Counted from the first letter of the stretch, positions 34,248 through 44,307 are shown. The stretch: 64,000 nt of DNA from Polaromonas sp. (GCF_012927455.1 NZ_JABBPE010000002.1:1-64000), one strand, 5' to 3'. Numbers and translations are program-made. The notes: generated from the letters alone by a model not told the origin.

Positions 34248-34646
34248 TCGGAACCGGGCACCGCAGCGCGGGGCAACAGCACCTACGCGCCGGCCTTCAA
34301 TGCGGCACCGTTTACGGGTGGCGACGGCACCGATTCATCGCGCGCCACGCTGGTCGCTTTCGTCAACGGCCAAACCTTCCTGTGCGATTTGGAACGCCAG
34401 GGCTTGAACTCCGCCTTGCTCGACGGCGCCCAACCCGCTCAATTTATTGTTCGGGGCACCGAATCATTGTCAAGCCCATGGGTGAAAGGAAATCTTGCCG
34501 GCGCGGGAGTCTTGGGTGAAGGCGGGAACAGTGACTATGAAAGTAAAAAAACCCCCGCAAAGTGGCACGGGCAGCCTCTTATAGCTATTATTTTTATAGC
34601 TGCTTGCGCCCGTATTCATTGGGCTAGAGGCCTATTTAATACCTAA
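34248..34646 (+). pseudogene. Orphan reading frame, possible gene remnant ending in a repeat
   Basis: In one frame from 34248 there is coding-like sequence: GNSTYAPAFNAAPFTGGDGT, SRATLVAFVNGQTFLCDLER, QGLNSALLDGAQPAQFIVRG and VKGNLAGAGVLGEGGNSDYE, continuing into the dispersed repeat (copy e) and stopping at 34646. No ATG opens it; the frame is entered after a TGA at 34245. It looks like a 3' fragment of a larger gene. I do not recognise the family. Confidence 0.3.
34579..34641 (+). repeat. Dispersed repeat copy e (best-preserved)
   Basis: TTATAGCTATTATTTTTATA then GCTGCTTGCGCCCGTATTCA and TTGGGCTAGAGGCCTATTTA. Stem GCCC-N9-GGGC, loop GTATTCATT. This intergenic-type copy shows the full element: an AT-rich TAGCTAT arm, the GCCC/GGGC stem and the TAGAGGCC tail. 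Confidence 0.9.
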
Positions 34647-34778
34647 ACAGCAACTTTTCAGACCTTCGGGGCGCACCTTCGGTCATGGCGCGTCGCTCGC
34701 AGTAGTACAGTCACGCCCCCCAGCACGTTCACCCGAAGAGAGCGCACGCCGTGCGTCTCAGCAAAGGATTCGCAAGCG

Positions 34779-35705
34779 TCACAACCTGCTTTGCACCAGT
34801 TGCTCACCCTGCATGTGCTGCCCCATGAAATCCAGAAAGCTGCGCACCGCCGGCACCTGGCCGCGGCGCGAGGGAAACACGGCATGCACCATGCTTGGCA
34901 CGGGCGCCCAACCCGGCAATACCGGCACCAGCAACTGCGCCTCGCGCTCGGCCTGGCTGACAATATCCGGCAAAAAACTGATGCCAGTGCCCGCCAGCAC
35001 CGCCAGCTTGAGCGTCTGCAGGTCGTCGGCCGCATAGCGCGGGCGGTGCTGAAGCACAAACTCCTGCCCCGCGGGGCCCAGCAGCACCCAGGCGCTGCGC
35101 CCGTCGGCAGATGACATGGCCACGGTGTCGAGCCGGGCCAGGTCTTCAGGCGTGGCCGGTATGCCCTGGCGGCGCAGCTGTTCGGGGCTGGCCAGCAGAT
35201 GACCACAGGTGGCGCCCAGTTGCTTGACCACCAGGCTGCCACTGTCGCCCAGCGTGGGGCGCACCCGCAGCGCGATGTCTATGCCCTCCTCCACGAGATC
35301 GACCACCCGGTTGGTTACCTGCATGTCGAGCGTGACCTTGGGGTGCAGCACCAGGTAACGCGGAATCAGGTAGCCCAGCGTGCTTTGCGCCAGCGTCACC
35401 GGGCAGGCAATGCGCAGCGTGCCGCGCGGCTCGACCTGCATCTGCGCGACCGCATCGGCGGCGGCCAGTGCTTCATCACGCATGGCACTGCAGTGGCGTA
35501 AATAGATCTCACCCACCTGCGTCAATGAAAGCTTGCGTGTGGTGCGCTGCAGCAGCCGCACCCCCAACCGGGCCTCAAGTTCGGCCACGCGGCGCGACAG
35601 ACGTGATTTTGGCAAACCCAGCGCGCGCCCGGCAGCGGCAAAACCGCCGCGCTCCACCACTTCGGCGAAGTAAACCATATCGTTCAGGTCTTGCATGAAA
35701 TTCAC
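34779..35705 (-). CDS. LysR-family transcriptional regulator
   Basis: 308 residues. N-terminal HTH (MVYFAEVVERGGFAAAGRAL, LPKSRLSRRVAELEARLGVR) and a co-inducer domain (GTLRIACPVTLAQSTLGYLI). It is divergent from azoR with a perfect 22-bp inverted repeat in the shared intergenic region, so azoR is its likely target. The recognition helix resembles the quinone/azo-compound responsive group. The inducer is unknown. Confidence 0.88.
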   Translation of the reverse strand: MNFMQDLNDMVYFAEVVERGGFAAAGRALGLPKSRLSRRVAELEARLGVRLLQRTTRKLSLTQVGEIYLRHCSAMRDEALAAADAVAQMQVEPRGTLRIACPVTLAQSTLGYLIPRYLVLHPKVTLDMQVTNRVVDLVEEGIDIALRVRPTLGDSGSLVVKQLGATCGHLLASPEQLRRQGIPATPEDLARLDTVAMSSADGRSAWVLLGPAGQEFVLQHRPRYAADDLQTLKLAVLAGTGISFLPDIVSQAEREAQLLVPVLPGWAPVPSMVHAVFPSRRGQVPAVRSFLDFMGQHMQGEQLVQSRL

Positions 35706-35728
35706 TGGCCTTTAAAAATTCTGGGTTT

Positions 35729-35750
35729 ATTGTCCCACTGGCAGGACAAT
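35729..35750. promoter_or_regulatory. Candidate operator between the LysR gene and azoR
   Basis: ATTGTCC-N8-GGACAAT, a perfect 7-bp inverted repeat, 24 bp before the LysR-family start codon and 128 bp before azoR. Geometry and place fit a LysR regulator binding site (ATTGT resembling a T-N11-A half). Confidence 0.6.
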
Positions 35751-35877
35751 CTATCGCAATTTTGCCAACTTATCAATCAATCGACTCGTCTGCACAATCT
35801 ATCCATGGTGGTAATTCAAGGTGAACACAGCCAGCTTCAATCCGAATCAACCTGACCACCCATTCAAGGAACCCCTC

Positions 35878-36531
35878 ATGAGCAAGCTTCTTCACATCGA
35901 CTCCAGCATTCTTGGCGGCAATTCGGTCTCGCGCCAACTCACGGCACAAATCGTCGCCTCCTGGCGCGCCGCCCACCCGGCTACCGAAGTCAGTTACCTC
36001 GACCTGGCCGTGGACACGCCCAGCCACCTATCGGCCGAATCCCTGGGTTTTCGCATGCCTGCCGGCGCTGCAGCGTTAACCGCCGCGCAACAGCGTGAAA
36101 ACGCCATTTCCGAGACGCTGGTCGCGCAGTTTCTGGCCGCCGACGTCGTCGTCGTTGGTGCGCCGCTGTACAACTTTGCCATTCCGACCCAGCTCAAGTC
36201 CTGGATAGACCGTATCGCCCAGGTTGGACGCACCTTCACCTACACGGACAAAGGCCCGGTGGGTTTGGCCGGCGGCAAGACCGTCATCGTGGCCTCGGCC
36301 CGTGGCGGCGTCTATTCGACCAGCGACGCAGGCAATGCCATGGAGCACCAAGAAAGTTACCTGAAGACCGTCCTGGGCTTCATGGGCGTGACCGACGTGC
36401 GTTTTGTGCGCGCCGAAGGACTGGCGATGGGCGAGGCGGCTAAAACCGCAGCGCTGGCCGCGGCTGAGCTGGACATCATTGCGCAATCGAAAACTGCAGC
36501 CAACCAGGCGCAAGCCGCGCTGGCCGCATGA
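35878..36531 (+). CDS. azoR: FMN-dependent NADH:azoreductase/quinone reductase AzoR
   Basis: 217 residues, flavodoxin-like fold. [44 protein letters not shown] (FMN and substrate loop) and the [19 protein letters not shown] stretch are typical of AzoR, which reduces azo dyes and quinones with NADH. The ATG at 35878 fits the family start. An upstream in-frame extension to 35821 is not used. Ends at a bidirectional terminator. Confidence 0.9.
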   Translation: MSKLLHIDSSILGGNSVSRQLTAQIVASWRAAHPATEVSYLDLAVDTPSHLSAESLGFRMPAGAAALTAAQQRENAISETLVAQFLAADVVVVGAPLYNFAIPTQLKSWIDRIAQVGRTFTYTDKGPVGLAGGKTVIVASARGGVYSTSDAGNAMEHQESYLKTVLGFMGVTDVRFVRAEGLAMGEAAKTAALAAAELDIIAQSKTAANQAQAALAA

Positions 36532-36576
36532 TTTTCTGACAGCCGGGAGCACAGACTGCCTCAGTTTGCGCCTGTG

Positions 36577-36604
36577 AAAAAGCCCGCACGTTGCGGGCTT
36601 TTTT
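36577..36604. terminator. Bidirectional terminator between azoR and FMN reductase genes
   Basis: AGCCCGCA-CGT-TGCGGGCT (36581-36599) with A-run on the left and T-run on the right. The genes on either side converge on it. Confidence 0.88.
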
Positions 36605-36625
36605 GTTTTTATAAGCAGCGTTTCT

Positions 36626-37174
36626 TCACGCGTGCTTTTTCACCCAAGCCACGTAGCTGTCCACCCAGCCTTGCAAAAACTTCAGGCTGTCTGCGCCGAT
36701 GTTGCCGGCCGCGTCATACAGCCCATCCTTGTTGTGGATGAAGGCCTCGGGCTGGCCCAGGGTTGGCATGTTGAGGTAAGCCAGAATGTTGCGCAGGTGC
36801 TGTTGGGACATGGCCGTGCCGGTTGCGCCGATCGAGGCCCCCAGCACACCCGCTGGTTTTCCATCCCACGCGCTCTGGCCATAGGGGCGCGAAGCGTGGT
36901 CAATGGCGTTCTTCAAAACGCCGGGAAGGGAGCGGTTGTATTCCGGGGTGAAAAACAGCACGCCCTGCGCCGCCTTGATCTCGCCCTTGAGGCGCTTGAC
37001 CTGCGCCGACGGGTTGCCGTCGTCATCCTGGTTGTACAGCGGCAGGTCGTCAATGCGCACTTGGGTAAAGCTGAAATCGGCCGGAAACAGCTTTTCAAGT
37101 GCCTTGGCAAGTTTCTTATTGAAGGAATCCTTGCGAAGACTTCCGATGATGACGGCTATGTTGGTGGTGCTCAT
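36626..37174 (-). CDS. NADPH-dependent FMN reductase (SsuE/ChrR-like)
   Basis: 182 residues, flavodoxin-like. IAVIIGSLRKDSFNKKLAKAL (phosphate-binding loop GSLRKDS), FFTPEYNRSLPGVLKNAIDH and GVLGASIGATGTAMSQQHLR are the signatures of PF03358 reductases that reduce quinones, chromate or supply FMNH2. It is convergent with azoR, and together they could provide quinone detoxification. Confidence 0.88.
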   Translation of the reverse strand: MSTTNIAVIIGSLRKDSFNKKLAKALEKLFPADFSFTQVRIDDLPLYNQDDDGNPSAQVKRLKGEIKAAQGVLFFTPEYNRSLPGVLKNAIDHASRPYGQSAWDGKPAGVLGASIGATGTAMSQQHLRNILAYLNMPTLGQPEAFIHNKDGLYDAAGNIGADSLKFLQGWVDSYVAWVKKHA

Positions 37175-37403
37175 GAATACTCCTGAAATGGCGGTGTTGA
37201 AGATACGCTTAACAAATCATTATGCAAAGCAGTAGCCTGCCCGGCCGAACAGGAAATGCAACACGCTGTTAATAATGAAGTAGGCGAAAACCACTGGTTC
37301 GCCATCAATGGCCCACAGCCTACAAGCACGCTGCGCCTACACCGACGGGAGCGCCACCTGAGTTTGGGAAAACTATGTATCGGCACGAAACAAAAGCAGT
37401 ACC

Positions 37404-38540
37404 GTGAAACCCATCGATTTCTACCAGCTCGCCAAAAAGTCTGTCACCGCCTGGGTTGACGACTACGCGCCCAGCATGGGTGCGGCAATTTCCTACTACA
37501 CGGTGTTTTCGATTGCCCCGCTGCTGCTCATCGTCATTGCGGTGGCTGGCCTGGTGTGGGGCCGCGATGCGGTGCAGGGAGAAATCGTGGCGCAGCTGTC
37601 GGGTCTGATTGGCAAGGATGGCGCGACCGGCATACAGGCGCTGATCGAGAGCGCTAACAAACCCACCCAGGGGCTGGTGGCCGGCGCCATCAGCCTGGTT
37701 GTGTTGGTGATAGGCGCGACCACCGTCTTTGCCGAACTGCAAAGCGCGCTGGACCGCGTGTGGGGCCTGCCACCGGCACGAAAGGTATCGGGCGTTTGGA
37801 TTGCGCTGCGTGGCCGGCTGCTGTCACTGGGCTTTATTTTGGGGCTGGGATTCTTGCTGTCGGTGTCGCTGGTGATCAGCGCCGGTACCGCAGCCTTTGG
37901 AAGCTGGACCAACGGGCTTTTTCCGGGCTGGGAGACACTGCTTCATATCCTCAACAGTGTGATCTCTCTCGGCATTGGCGCCACGTTGTTTGCCATGATC
38001 TTCAAGCTCATGCCGCAGGCCACGGTGGGCTGGCGTGACGTGTGGGTGGGCGCGGGCGTCACCGCAGTGCTGTTTGAAATCGGCAAGACGCTGATCGGTC
38101 TGTACATCGGCAAGAGCAGCGTCACCTCGTCGTTTGCGGCCGCCGGCTCACTGGTGGTGCTGCTGGTGTGGGTGTATTACTCGGCGCAGATTTTCTTGCT
38201 GGGCGCTGAATTTACCTGGGTTTACGCGCATGAGTTCGGTTCGCTGTCGCACGGTGAAATGGCTGTACCGGCAGCTGCTGTGGCATCATCGGCCGCACTG
38301 AGGGTCGGGGGTAGCGCAGACGAAACGCCCTCAGCCATACCCCAACGCAGCCGGCCCGCGCCTGCGTATGAGCCTATGTCTGAGCGCCGACCGAAGCAAG
38401 TCAGGCTGTCCCGCAGCCAGCGACCATCGCTGCGTCAGCGCGCAATTGTCTATGCCGCCACCACTGCGACTTTCCTGGCCGTTCGGCAACTGCTCAAGCG
38501 CGTGGCACCCGGGCGGCCGCCGACGCGCGGCATGAAATGA
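37404..38540 (+). CDS. YihY/BrkB-family inner membrane protein
   Basis: 378 residues. About six membrane segments in residues 25-285 with family landmarks ([76 protein letters not shown]). The cytoplasmic C-terminal ~90 residues are basic and low complexity, ending in [14 protein letters not shown]. YihY-type proteins have been proposed as transporters; this one is not a proven RNase BN. The stop is 20 bp before the uvrA-like gene, possibly the same transcript. Confidence 0.85.
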   Translation: MKPIDFYQLAKKSVTAWVDDYAPSMGAAISYYTVFSIAPLLLIVIAVAGLVWGRDAVQGEIVAQLSGLIGKDGATGIQALIESANKPTQGLVAGAISLVVLVIGATTVFAELQSALDRVWGLPPARKVSGVWIALRGRLLSLGFILGLGFLLSVSLVISAGTAAFGSWTNGLFPGWETLLHILNSVISLGIGATLFAMIFKLMPQATVGWRDVWVGAGVTAVLFEIGKTLIGLYIGKSSVTSSFAAAGSLVVLLVWVYYSAQIFLLGAEFTWVYAHEFGSLSHGEMAVPAAAVASSAALRVGGSADETPSAIPQRSRPAPAYEPMSERRPKQVRLSRSQRPSLRQRAIVYAATTATFLAVRQLLKRVAPGRPPTRGMK

Positions 38541-38559
38541 CAGCCGGTTGAATCGAACC

Positions 38560-41220
38560 ATGGGTCCACACGGCGAAACAACCCAGGCGGAATCTCCGGA
38601 TGACAACGAGCATGGGCGCAGCGGGTTTGTACGCGTACGCGGTGCACGTGTGCACAACCTGAAAAACGTCGACGTCGACATTCCGCGTGATGCGTTTGTC
38701 GTGTTCACCGGCGTGTCGGGTTCAGGTAAATCATCGTTGGCCTTCGCAACGCTTTATGCCGAGGCGCAGCGCCGCTATTTCGAGACGGTTGCGCCTTACG
38801 CGCGCCGGCTTATCGATCAAGTCGGCGTTCCCGATGTGGACTCAATCGACGGCTTGCCACCCGCCGTGGCGTTGCAGCAGCAGCGCGGCACGGCCAGCAG
38901 CCGCTCTTCCGTCGGCAGCGTTACCAGGCTGTCCAGCTTGGTTCGAATGCTGTATTCCCGCGCGGGCAACTACCCGCCCGGCCAGCCCATGCTCTACGCG
39001 GAAGATTTTTCTCCTAACACGCCGCAGGGCGCGTGCCCGCACTGTCATGGCCTGGGGCATGTGTTTGAGGTGACTGAAAAGCTGATGGTTCCCGACGACT
39101 CATTGACGATCCGCGAACGCGCCATCGCCGCCTGGCCGACGGCCTGGCATGGGCAGAACCTGCGCGACATCCTGGTGACCCTGGGCTACGACGTGGATAC
39201 GCCCTGGCGCGATTTGCCGAAGAAAGACCGCGACTGGATTTTGTATACCGACGAGCAGCCAAGCGTGCCGGTCTACGCCGGCTTCACGTCTGCGGAAACC
39301 AAGGCAGCGCTGCGCCGCAAGACGGAGCCCAGCTACCAGGGCACTTTTACCGGCGCGCGCAAATACGTGCTGCACACTTTCGCCAGCACGCAAAGCGCCT
39401 TGATGAAAAAGCGCGTGTCGCGTTTCATGCGCGGCAGTCTTTGCCCGGTTTGCAATGGCAAACGCCTCAAGCTTGAAGCGCTGGTCGTGACTTTTTCGGG
39501 GATAGACATCGGATCCCTGTCGCAGCTGTCATTGAACCATCTGGCCGAATTGCTGCAGCCAGTCGCTCACGGCCATTTCTCCGAAACGCCAACCAGCAGC
39601 AACGCAAGCTTGAGCCGCAAGACCGCGCGCGCGGACACCGCGCGGCGCGTGGCTGCGGGCGGCTCGGCGCACCAAGCGGCGCCTGACGTGCGGCGCACAC
39701 CGAACCTGTCCGAAGAAAAGCGTATCGCCGCCCGGCGCATCGCACAGGATCTGCTGGCGCGCATCGCCACCTTGCAGGAACTGGGTCTGGGCTACCTCTC
39801 GCTGGACCGCAGCACGCCAACACTGTCGCCCGGTGAATTGCAGCGCCTGCGCCTGGCCACACAGATCCGCTCGAATCTCTTTGGCGTGGTTTACGTGCTC
39901 GACGAACCGTCCGCCGGGCTTCACCCGGCCGACAGCGAGGCCTTGCTACTGGCGCTCGACCAGCTCAAGCGCTCGGGCAACTCGCTGTTCGTCGTCGAAC
40001 ATGACCTGGATATGATGCGCCGCGCGGACTGGCTGGTGGACGTGGGACCCGACGCTGGCGAGGGCGGCGGCCATGTGCTTTACAGCGGACCGCCCGACGG
40101 CCTCAAAAACGTCGAAGCCTCACAAACGGCGCGTTACCTGTTTGCCCCCGCACTGGCCGCACCAAGGCAGCCGCGCGAACCGTCGGCCTGGCTGGAGCTG
40201 CGCGGCATCACCCGCAACAACCTCAAAGGGCTTGACGCGCGGATTCCGCTTGGCGTGTTCACGGCCGTCACGGGGGTGTCAGGTTCCGGCAAATCGAGTC
40301 TGGTGAGTCAGGCCTTGGTGGAGCTGGTCTGTGAACATTTCGGACACCTGCCTTCGATCGGTGAGGAGCCCGATGAAGAGCTTGCGCCCACCGTTGCGGC
40401 TGCGACCAGCGGGCGCATTCACGCCGGCATTCATCACGTCAAGAGGCTGGTACGCGTTGACCAGAAACCGATTGGGCGCACACCTCGTTCCAATCTGGCA
40501 ACGTACACCGGCCTGTTCGACCATGTCCGCAAGCTCTTTGCCGCTACCCGCGCATCCCGCGCCCGGCACTATGACGCAGGACGCTTTTCATTCAACGTCG
40601 CCAAAGGCCGTTGCGAGACCTGCGAAGGCGAGGGCTTCGTCAGCGTCGAACTGCTCTTCATGCCCAGCGTGTACGCGCCTTGCCCGAGTTGCCACGGTGC
40701 GCGCTACAACGAGGCGACGCTCCAGGTAACGTGGCAAGGCAAAAACATAGCCGAGGTGCTGCGTTTGACCGTTGATGAGGCCTGCACATTATTTGAACAG
40801 GAGGCGGCCGTGCTGAAGCCTTTGACGCTACTTAAAGACATTGGCTTGGGCTACCTGAGGCTCGGGCAAGCCGCCACCGAACTGTCTGGCGGCGAAGCCC
40901 AGCGCATCAAACTGGCAACAGAACTGCAGCGCGCGCAATGGGGCAAAACGCTCTATGTACTCGACGAGCCGACCACCGGGCTGCACCCTGCCGATGTGGA
41001 CAAGCTGATGGCCCAGCTGCAAAGCCTGGTCACTGCGGGTAATACCGTTGTGGTCGTGGAGCACGAGCTGCACGTTGTTGCCGGCAGCGATTGGGTCATT
41101 GATGTCGGGCCGGGCCCGGGTGAGGAAGGCGGCCGCATTGTGGCGAGCGGCCCACCGCGCGAAGTCAGTCAGGCCAGAGACAGCCATACCGCGCCCTATC
41201 TGCGGCGATTTTTTTCCTGA
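38560..41220 (+). CDS. uvrA2: Class-2 UvrA excinuclease ATPase
   Basis: 886 residues from ATG 38560, about 60-100 shorter than main UvrA. Two ABC ATPase halves, each with Walker A ([10 protein letters not shown]) and signature/Walker B ([15 protein letters not shown] and [29 protein letters not shown] and [13 protein letters not shown]). Zinc modules [26 protein letters not shown] and CPSCHGARY. Class-2 UvrAs lack the UvrB-binding insert. Their role is linked to resistance to DNA-binding antibiotics or is unknown. A frame from a TTG at 38548 is possible, but ATG 38560 is preferred. Confidence 0.9.
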   Translation: MGPHGETTQAESPDDNEHGRSGFVRVRGARVHNLKNVDVDIPRDAFVVFTGVSGSGKSSLAFATLYAEAQRRYFETVAPYARRLIDQVGVPDVDSIDGLPPAVALQQQRGTASSRSSVGSVTRLSSLVRMLYSRAGNYPPGQPMLYAEDFSPNTPQGACPHCHGLGHVFEVTEKLMVPDDSLTIRERAIAAWPTAWHGQNLRDILVTLGYDVDTPWRDLPKKDRDWILYTDEQPSVPVYAGFTSAETKAALRRKTEPSYQGTFTGARKYVLHTFASTQSALMKKRVSRFMRGSLCPVCNGKRLKLEALVVTFSGIDIGSLSQLSLNHLAELLQPVAHGHFSETPTSSNASLSRKTARADTARRVAAGGSAHQAAPDVRRTPNLSEEKRIAARRIAQDLLARIATLQELGLGYLSLDRSTPTLSPGELQRLRLATQIRSNLFGVVYVLDEPSAGLHPADSEALLLALDQLKRSGNSLFVVEHDLDMMRRADWLVDVGPDAGEGGGHVLYSGPPDGLKNVEASQTARYLFAPALAAPRQPREPSAWLELRGITRNNLKGLDARIPLGVFTAVTGVSGSGKSSLVSQALVELVCEHFGHLPSIGEEPDEELAPTVAAATSGRIHAGIHHVKRLVRVDQKPIGRTPRSNLATYTGLFDHVRKLFAATRASRARHYDAGRFSFNVAKGRCETCEGEGFVSVELLFMPSVYAPCPSCHGARYNEATLQVTWQGKNIAEVLRLTVDEACTLFEQEAAVLKPLTLLKDIGLGYLRLGQAATELSGGEAQRIKLATELQRAQWGKTLYVLDEPTTGLHPADVDKLMAQLQSLVTAGNTVVVVEHELHVVAGSDWVIDVGPGPGEEGGRIVASGPPREVSQARDSHTAPYLRRFFS

Positions 41221-41263
41221 CCCCCAGAACGAACTGCAAAATAGCGGATTGCGCGACCAGGAC

Positions 41264-41677
41264 TCAACTCTCACCCTCATCGTGTTGACGCCGTTCCTGC
41301 TTTAGCGCGATGTGAAGCTTTTCGAGTTCCGCCACGCACTCCAGTACCACGGCTTGGACGCGGCCGGGAGCGTCGCGGCCTTGCGCTGTTGAAGCGGGCC
41401 CTGCGCCAACGCTCAACTTGAGCCGTTCTTCTACTGCGCGAAACAACATATCCCAATCGGAGGGAGAAATCTCTAGTGGCTGGCGCCGCACCCTCACGCG
41501 CACGGCGCTGGCCGCGCCATCGACTCCGGGGCAGCCATACGAGCTGTCGCGCCCAACGGCGCTCGCCGTCGGTTGGTACGACTTCAGTTCTGCCATCAGA
41601 TCACTAAATTCAGAATTGGCAGATCCGTATTTGTCGGCTTCTTGACCGTTGGGCCGCGTGGAATCAGGACAAATCAT
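41264..41677 (-). CDS. Hypothetical protein
   Basis: 137 residues, no recognised family. The N-terminus is polar (MICPDSTRPNGQEADKYGSA). The middle is basic (RVRVRRQPLEISPSDWDMLF), and the C-terminus is helical and charged (VVLECVAELEKLHIALKQER). The frame overlaps no neighbour and the codon usage looks coding-like. No ribosome binding site stands out. The gene may be real but a function cannot be proposed. Confidence 0.4.
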   Translation of the reverse strand: MICPDSTRPNGQEADKYGSANSEFSDLMAELKSYQPTASAVGRDSSYGCPGVDGAASAVRVRVRRQPLEISPSDWDMLFRAVEERLKLSVGAGPASTAQGRDAPGRVQAVVLECVAELEKLHIALKQERRQHDEGES

Positions 41678-41977
41678 AATTGAACCCTCCTCAAAAGAGA
41701 GCTATGCATATAAGTACTACTGTGATCAGGTGCTGCAACCGGAAGTCGGTTTGCAAATCGCCTGAACCTCGGTTATAAAGTTGCGTGCAGCTGTCTGTCG
41801 GTGCGCTAGCGCACATTGAAGTTCTAGCACAGTCGGGCCACGCAACGTCTTCATTCTGTCAGCGTCAGAAAAGCATTGCAAGTAGAAATACTCCATTTTT
41901 GCGTGAGTTTCAATCAGCCCGCAGTGAGCGACCAGAAGATTTTTTTAACCTGGCAGGCTGGGCTCGCAGCGTACCAT
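41678..41977. other. Intergenic region with a perfect 14-bp palindrome
   Basis: 300 bp between the hypothetical gene and the first Crp/Fnr gene. It contains GTGCGCTAGCGCAC (41801-41814), a perfect palindrome with no flanking T-run. No gene recognised. Confidence 0.5.
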
Positions 41978-42790
41978 TCAACCAAGCAATTCGGTGTAAG
42001 TCTGCCGTTCAGCGGCATAGCAACCGCAGGCCGCGGCTTCAAGGCCGCTGCGGTCAAGCACCGTCAGCTCGCCGCGGTGGTATTGAATTAGCCCATGGCG
42101 TTGCAAGTCACTGGCGGCAGCTGTGATGCCGACGCGCCGCATGCCCAGCATGTAGGCGAGGAACTCGTGCGTAATATGAAAGCTGTCGGAGTGGGCACGG
42201 TCCTGGCTCATCAGCAGCCAGCGCGCCAGGCGCTGACCAATCAGGTGAAAGCGAAGGCAGCCGGCTGACGCGGCCTGCTGGGACATCAATACATAAAGAT
42301 AGCGGTTCAGACAACGCTGCAGCGCCGCGCTTTGCGCCAGCTCTATCCGGAACGCAGCAGTGTCAATGCGCCAAGCCGCGCCCTTGCCCTGCACCAGCGC
42401 ATGCAATGGTGTGGTGACCACGCCTAGCGCCAACTGCGCACCCAGCATGCCTTCACGGCCGACCATTCCGACTTCCACGCCCGGGCTTCCATCAACCAGC
42501 GCCACCAGTGAAATAAAGCCATCGATGGGAAAGTAGACATAGCGAGTCGGCTTGCCGGGCTCGCACAGCACTTCAGACAACTCCAGCTGAACCGGCTTGC
42601 AGAGTGCCAGCAGGGCCAGACGATCCTTGCGGGGAAGACGTTCGATCAGGTGGTTTTCGACAGTGGCCAAAATGGCTTTCCGTTGTATGGCGGGCCCCGT
42701 CGGGTGATGGGGAAGAGTTCGAGGCCGCGCTACTGTCGAAAAGCGGTTCAATTCGGTGTTTCCCAGTACGCACGACAGGCCACAGCACAA
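41978..42790 (-). CDS. Crp/Fnr-family regulator, copy 1
   Basis: 270 residues if the TTG at 42790 is used; an internal TTG near LATVENHLIERLPRKDR is also possible, and the start is unsure. The cyclic-nucleotide-like domain (YVYFPIDGFISLVALVDGSP, EVGMVGREGMLGAQLALGV) has no FNR-type N-terminal cysteine cluster. A C-terminal HTH (EFLAYMLGMRRVGITAAASD) follows. Downstream of and same strand as the second copy (42864-43580), with an intergenic distance of about 73 bp from it. Target unknown. Confidence 0.8.
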   Translation of the reverse strand: MCCGLSCVLGNTELNRFSTVARPRTLPHHPTGPAIQRKAILATVENHLIERLPRKDRLALLALCKPVQLELSEVLCEPGKPTRYVYFPIDGFISLVALVDGSPGVEVGMVGREGMLGAQLALGVVTTPLHALVQGKGAAWRIDTAAFRIELAQSAALQRCLNRYLYVLMSQQAASAGCLRFHLIGQRLARWLLMSQDRAHSDSFHITHEFLAYMLGMRRVGITAAASDLQRHGLIQYHRGELTVLDRSGLEAAACGCYAAERQTYTELLG

Positions 42791-42863
42791 ATGTGCGGCA
42801 GTGCAAACAACGGGAAAGGCGTATTCAGATCAGGCAGCAAGCCGCACCAAGCGTCGCCATCGG

Positions 42864-43580
42864 TTATGCAGCAACCTTGTCGGGGAGCAGCCGGTCGTAC
42901 TCTTTTTTGACCACCGCATAACACTCGCAGGTGCGTTTCTCCAGCCCCGGGCGGTCTAGCACCGTGATGCGCCCGCGCGAATAGCGGATCAGCCCGAGAT
43001 TTTGCAACTTGAGCGCGCCCTCGGTCACGCCTTCGCGGCGCACGCCGAGCATGTTGGCGATCAACTCCTGCGTCATCACCAACTCGTTGCCCTGCAAACG
43101 GTCCAAGCTCAGCAGCAGCCAACGACACAATTGCTGGTCCAGCGAGTGGTGTCGGTTGCACACCGCTGTTTGCGCCATCTGCGTAATTAGCGCCTGGGTG
43201 TAGCGCAACAGCAGGTGCAGTACCGGCGCGCGTTTGAACTCGTCTTTGATTACCTGCGATTTGAGCCGAAAGCCCTGGCCGGCGCTTTGCACCACCGCTC
43301 GGCTGGGCGTGGATTCGCCCCCCATGAACAGCGAAACGCCGACAATGCCTTCGTAGCCAACCACAGCGATCTCGGCAGAGGAACCGTTCTCCATCACATA
43401 CAGCAGCGAGACAATGGCGGTGGTCGGAAAGTAGACGTGGCTCAACGTGCTACCCGACTCGTAAAGAACCTGGCCTAGGGGCAAGTCTACGGGTTCGAGT
43501 TGCAGCAACCAGCGCTGGAAATCCGGATCGGGCAACGCGGCGAGCAACTCGTTTAATTTGGGGTCGGGGGACACAGCCAT
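42864..43580 (-). CDS. Crp/Fnr-family regulator, copy 2
   Basis: 238 residues from the ATG at 43580 (MAVSPDPKLNELLAALP), which has GGAG 8 nt upstream. Seen: VYFPTTAIVSLLYVMENGSS, AEIAVVGYEGIVGVSLFMGG, and the HTH ELIANMLGVRREGVTEGALK. It belongs to the same widespread Burkholderiales subgroup as copy 1 but is clearly diverged in sequence. A frame from TTG 43610 would add ten residues. Confidence 0.82.
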   Translation of the reverse strand: MAVSPDPKLNELLAALPDPDFQRWLLQLEPVDLPLGQVLYESGSTLSHVYFPTTAIVSLLYVMENGSSAEIAVVGYEGIVGVSLFMGGESTPSRAVVQSAGQGFRLKSQVIKDEFKRAPVLHLLLRYTQALITQMAQTAVCNRHHSLDQQLCRWLLLSLDRLQGNELVMTQELIANMLGVRREGVTEGALKLQNLGLIRYSRGRITVLDRPGLEKRTCECYAVVKKEYDRLLPDKVAA

Positions 43581-44055
43581 CGTGGATCTCCGGCGCAGAT
43601 CTAGGTTCAAGTATTTCCTCTGAAAATCATCTTTGCGATAAACATTGACTGTATGAAATTAATGTCAATTTGTATGTACGCTATCGCACACACGCTACGT
43701 ACGCTATCGCAACCACTGCCTGTAGGCCGTTGTCCTCCTGGTCTGAGCAGACGAAGATCTAATCAACAGGGATTGCACAGAAGGACCCGCGTTGACGCTG
43801 CATTCCAGCACCCTCGGCCATGTGGCTTAACGTGTAACTCCGGGAACCCAAGTTGTAAACTTATGCAAATAAACTGCAGGTAATTCCGGACGCTCATGTT
43901 GCAGTAACAGAGGTATTTGTAATTTCCTGAACTGCCGATTCCAAGGCGCGATAGACAGCACCGTTGCGGCAGCGACATAATTTTGCAACTATTTTGTCGC
44001 TAAGCGGATACGGTATGACCAAAGTTGTTCACTCTCAATTTTTTGAAAGACCGGC
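43581..44055. other. Intergenic region with a 13-bp direct repeat
   Basis: 475 bp between the regulator pair (minus) and a small gene (plus). It contains GTACGCTATCGCA twice, at 43676-43688 and 43699-43711, exactly 23 bp apart. The rest is AT-richer than the neighbours. No gene recognised; the promoters of both flanking genes must be here. Confidence 0.5.
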
Positions 44056-44307
44056 ATGAACGCAATCAAGAAGGCCCGCAAATTCATTGAGGCCAGTCCT
44101 GCCTCTGATTCTGCAAAAATACTGACTCGCCTGGTGCGTGCACTGGAGTCGGATGAAAAGTTTGAGCTGTCCGATCTGTACAAGCTCGACTACGAAAAAT
44201 TCAATCTCGGCATTGATATGCTTAAAGAGTGGCGACTTGACCGCTACTACATGAGCAAGGCCAAGCTGCTCGATCTCTCAGTGCACTTGGGCGAACTGCA
44301 AGGTTGA
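44056..44307 (+). CDS. Small hypothetical protein
   Basis: 83 residues, acidic and basic mixed, predicted helical (MNAIKKARKFIEASPASDSA, KILTRLVRALESDEKFELSD, LYKLDYEKFNLGIDMLKEWR). No membrane segment. No family recognised, but the length and composition look like a real small soluble protein. Confidence 0.6.
   Translation: MNAIKKARKFIEASPASDSAKILTRLVRALESDEKFELSDLYKLDYEKFNLGIDMLKEWRLDRYYMSKAKLLDLSVHLGELQG

Noticed and set aside
41801..41814. Palindrome GTGCGCTAGCGCAC as a terminator or operator
   Set aside because: No T-run, no clear promoter context, and a 14-bp GC-rich palindrome can occur by chance, so it was only mentioned in the region entry.
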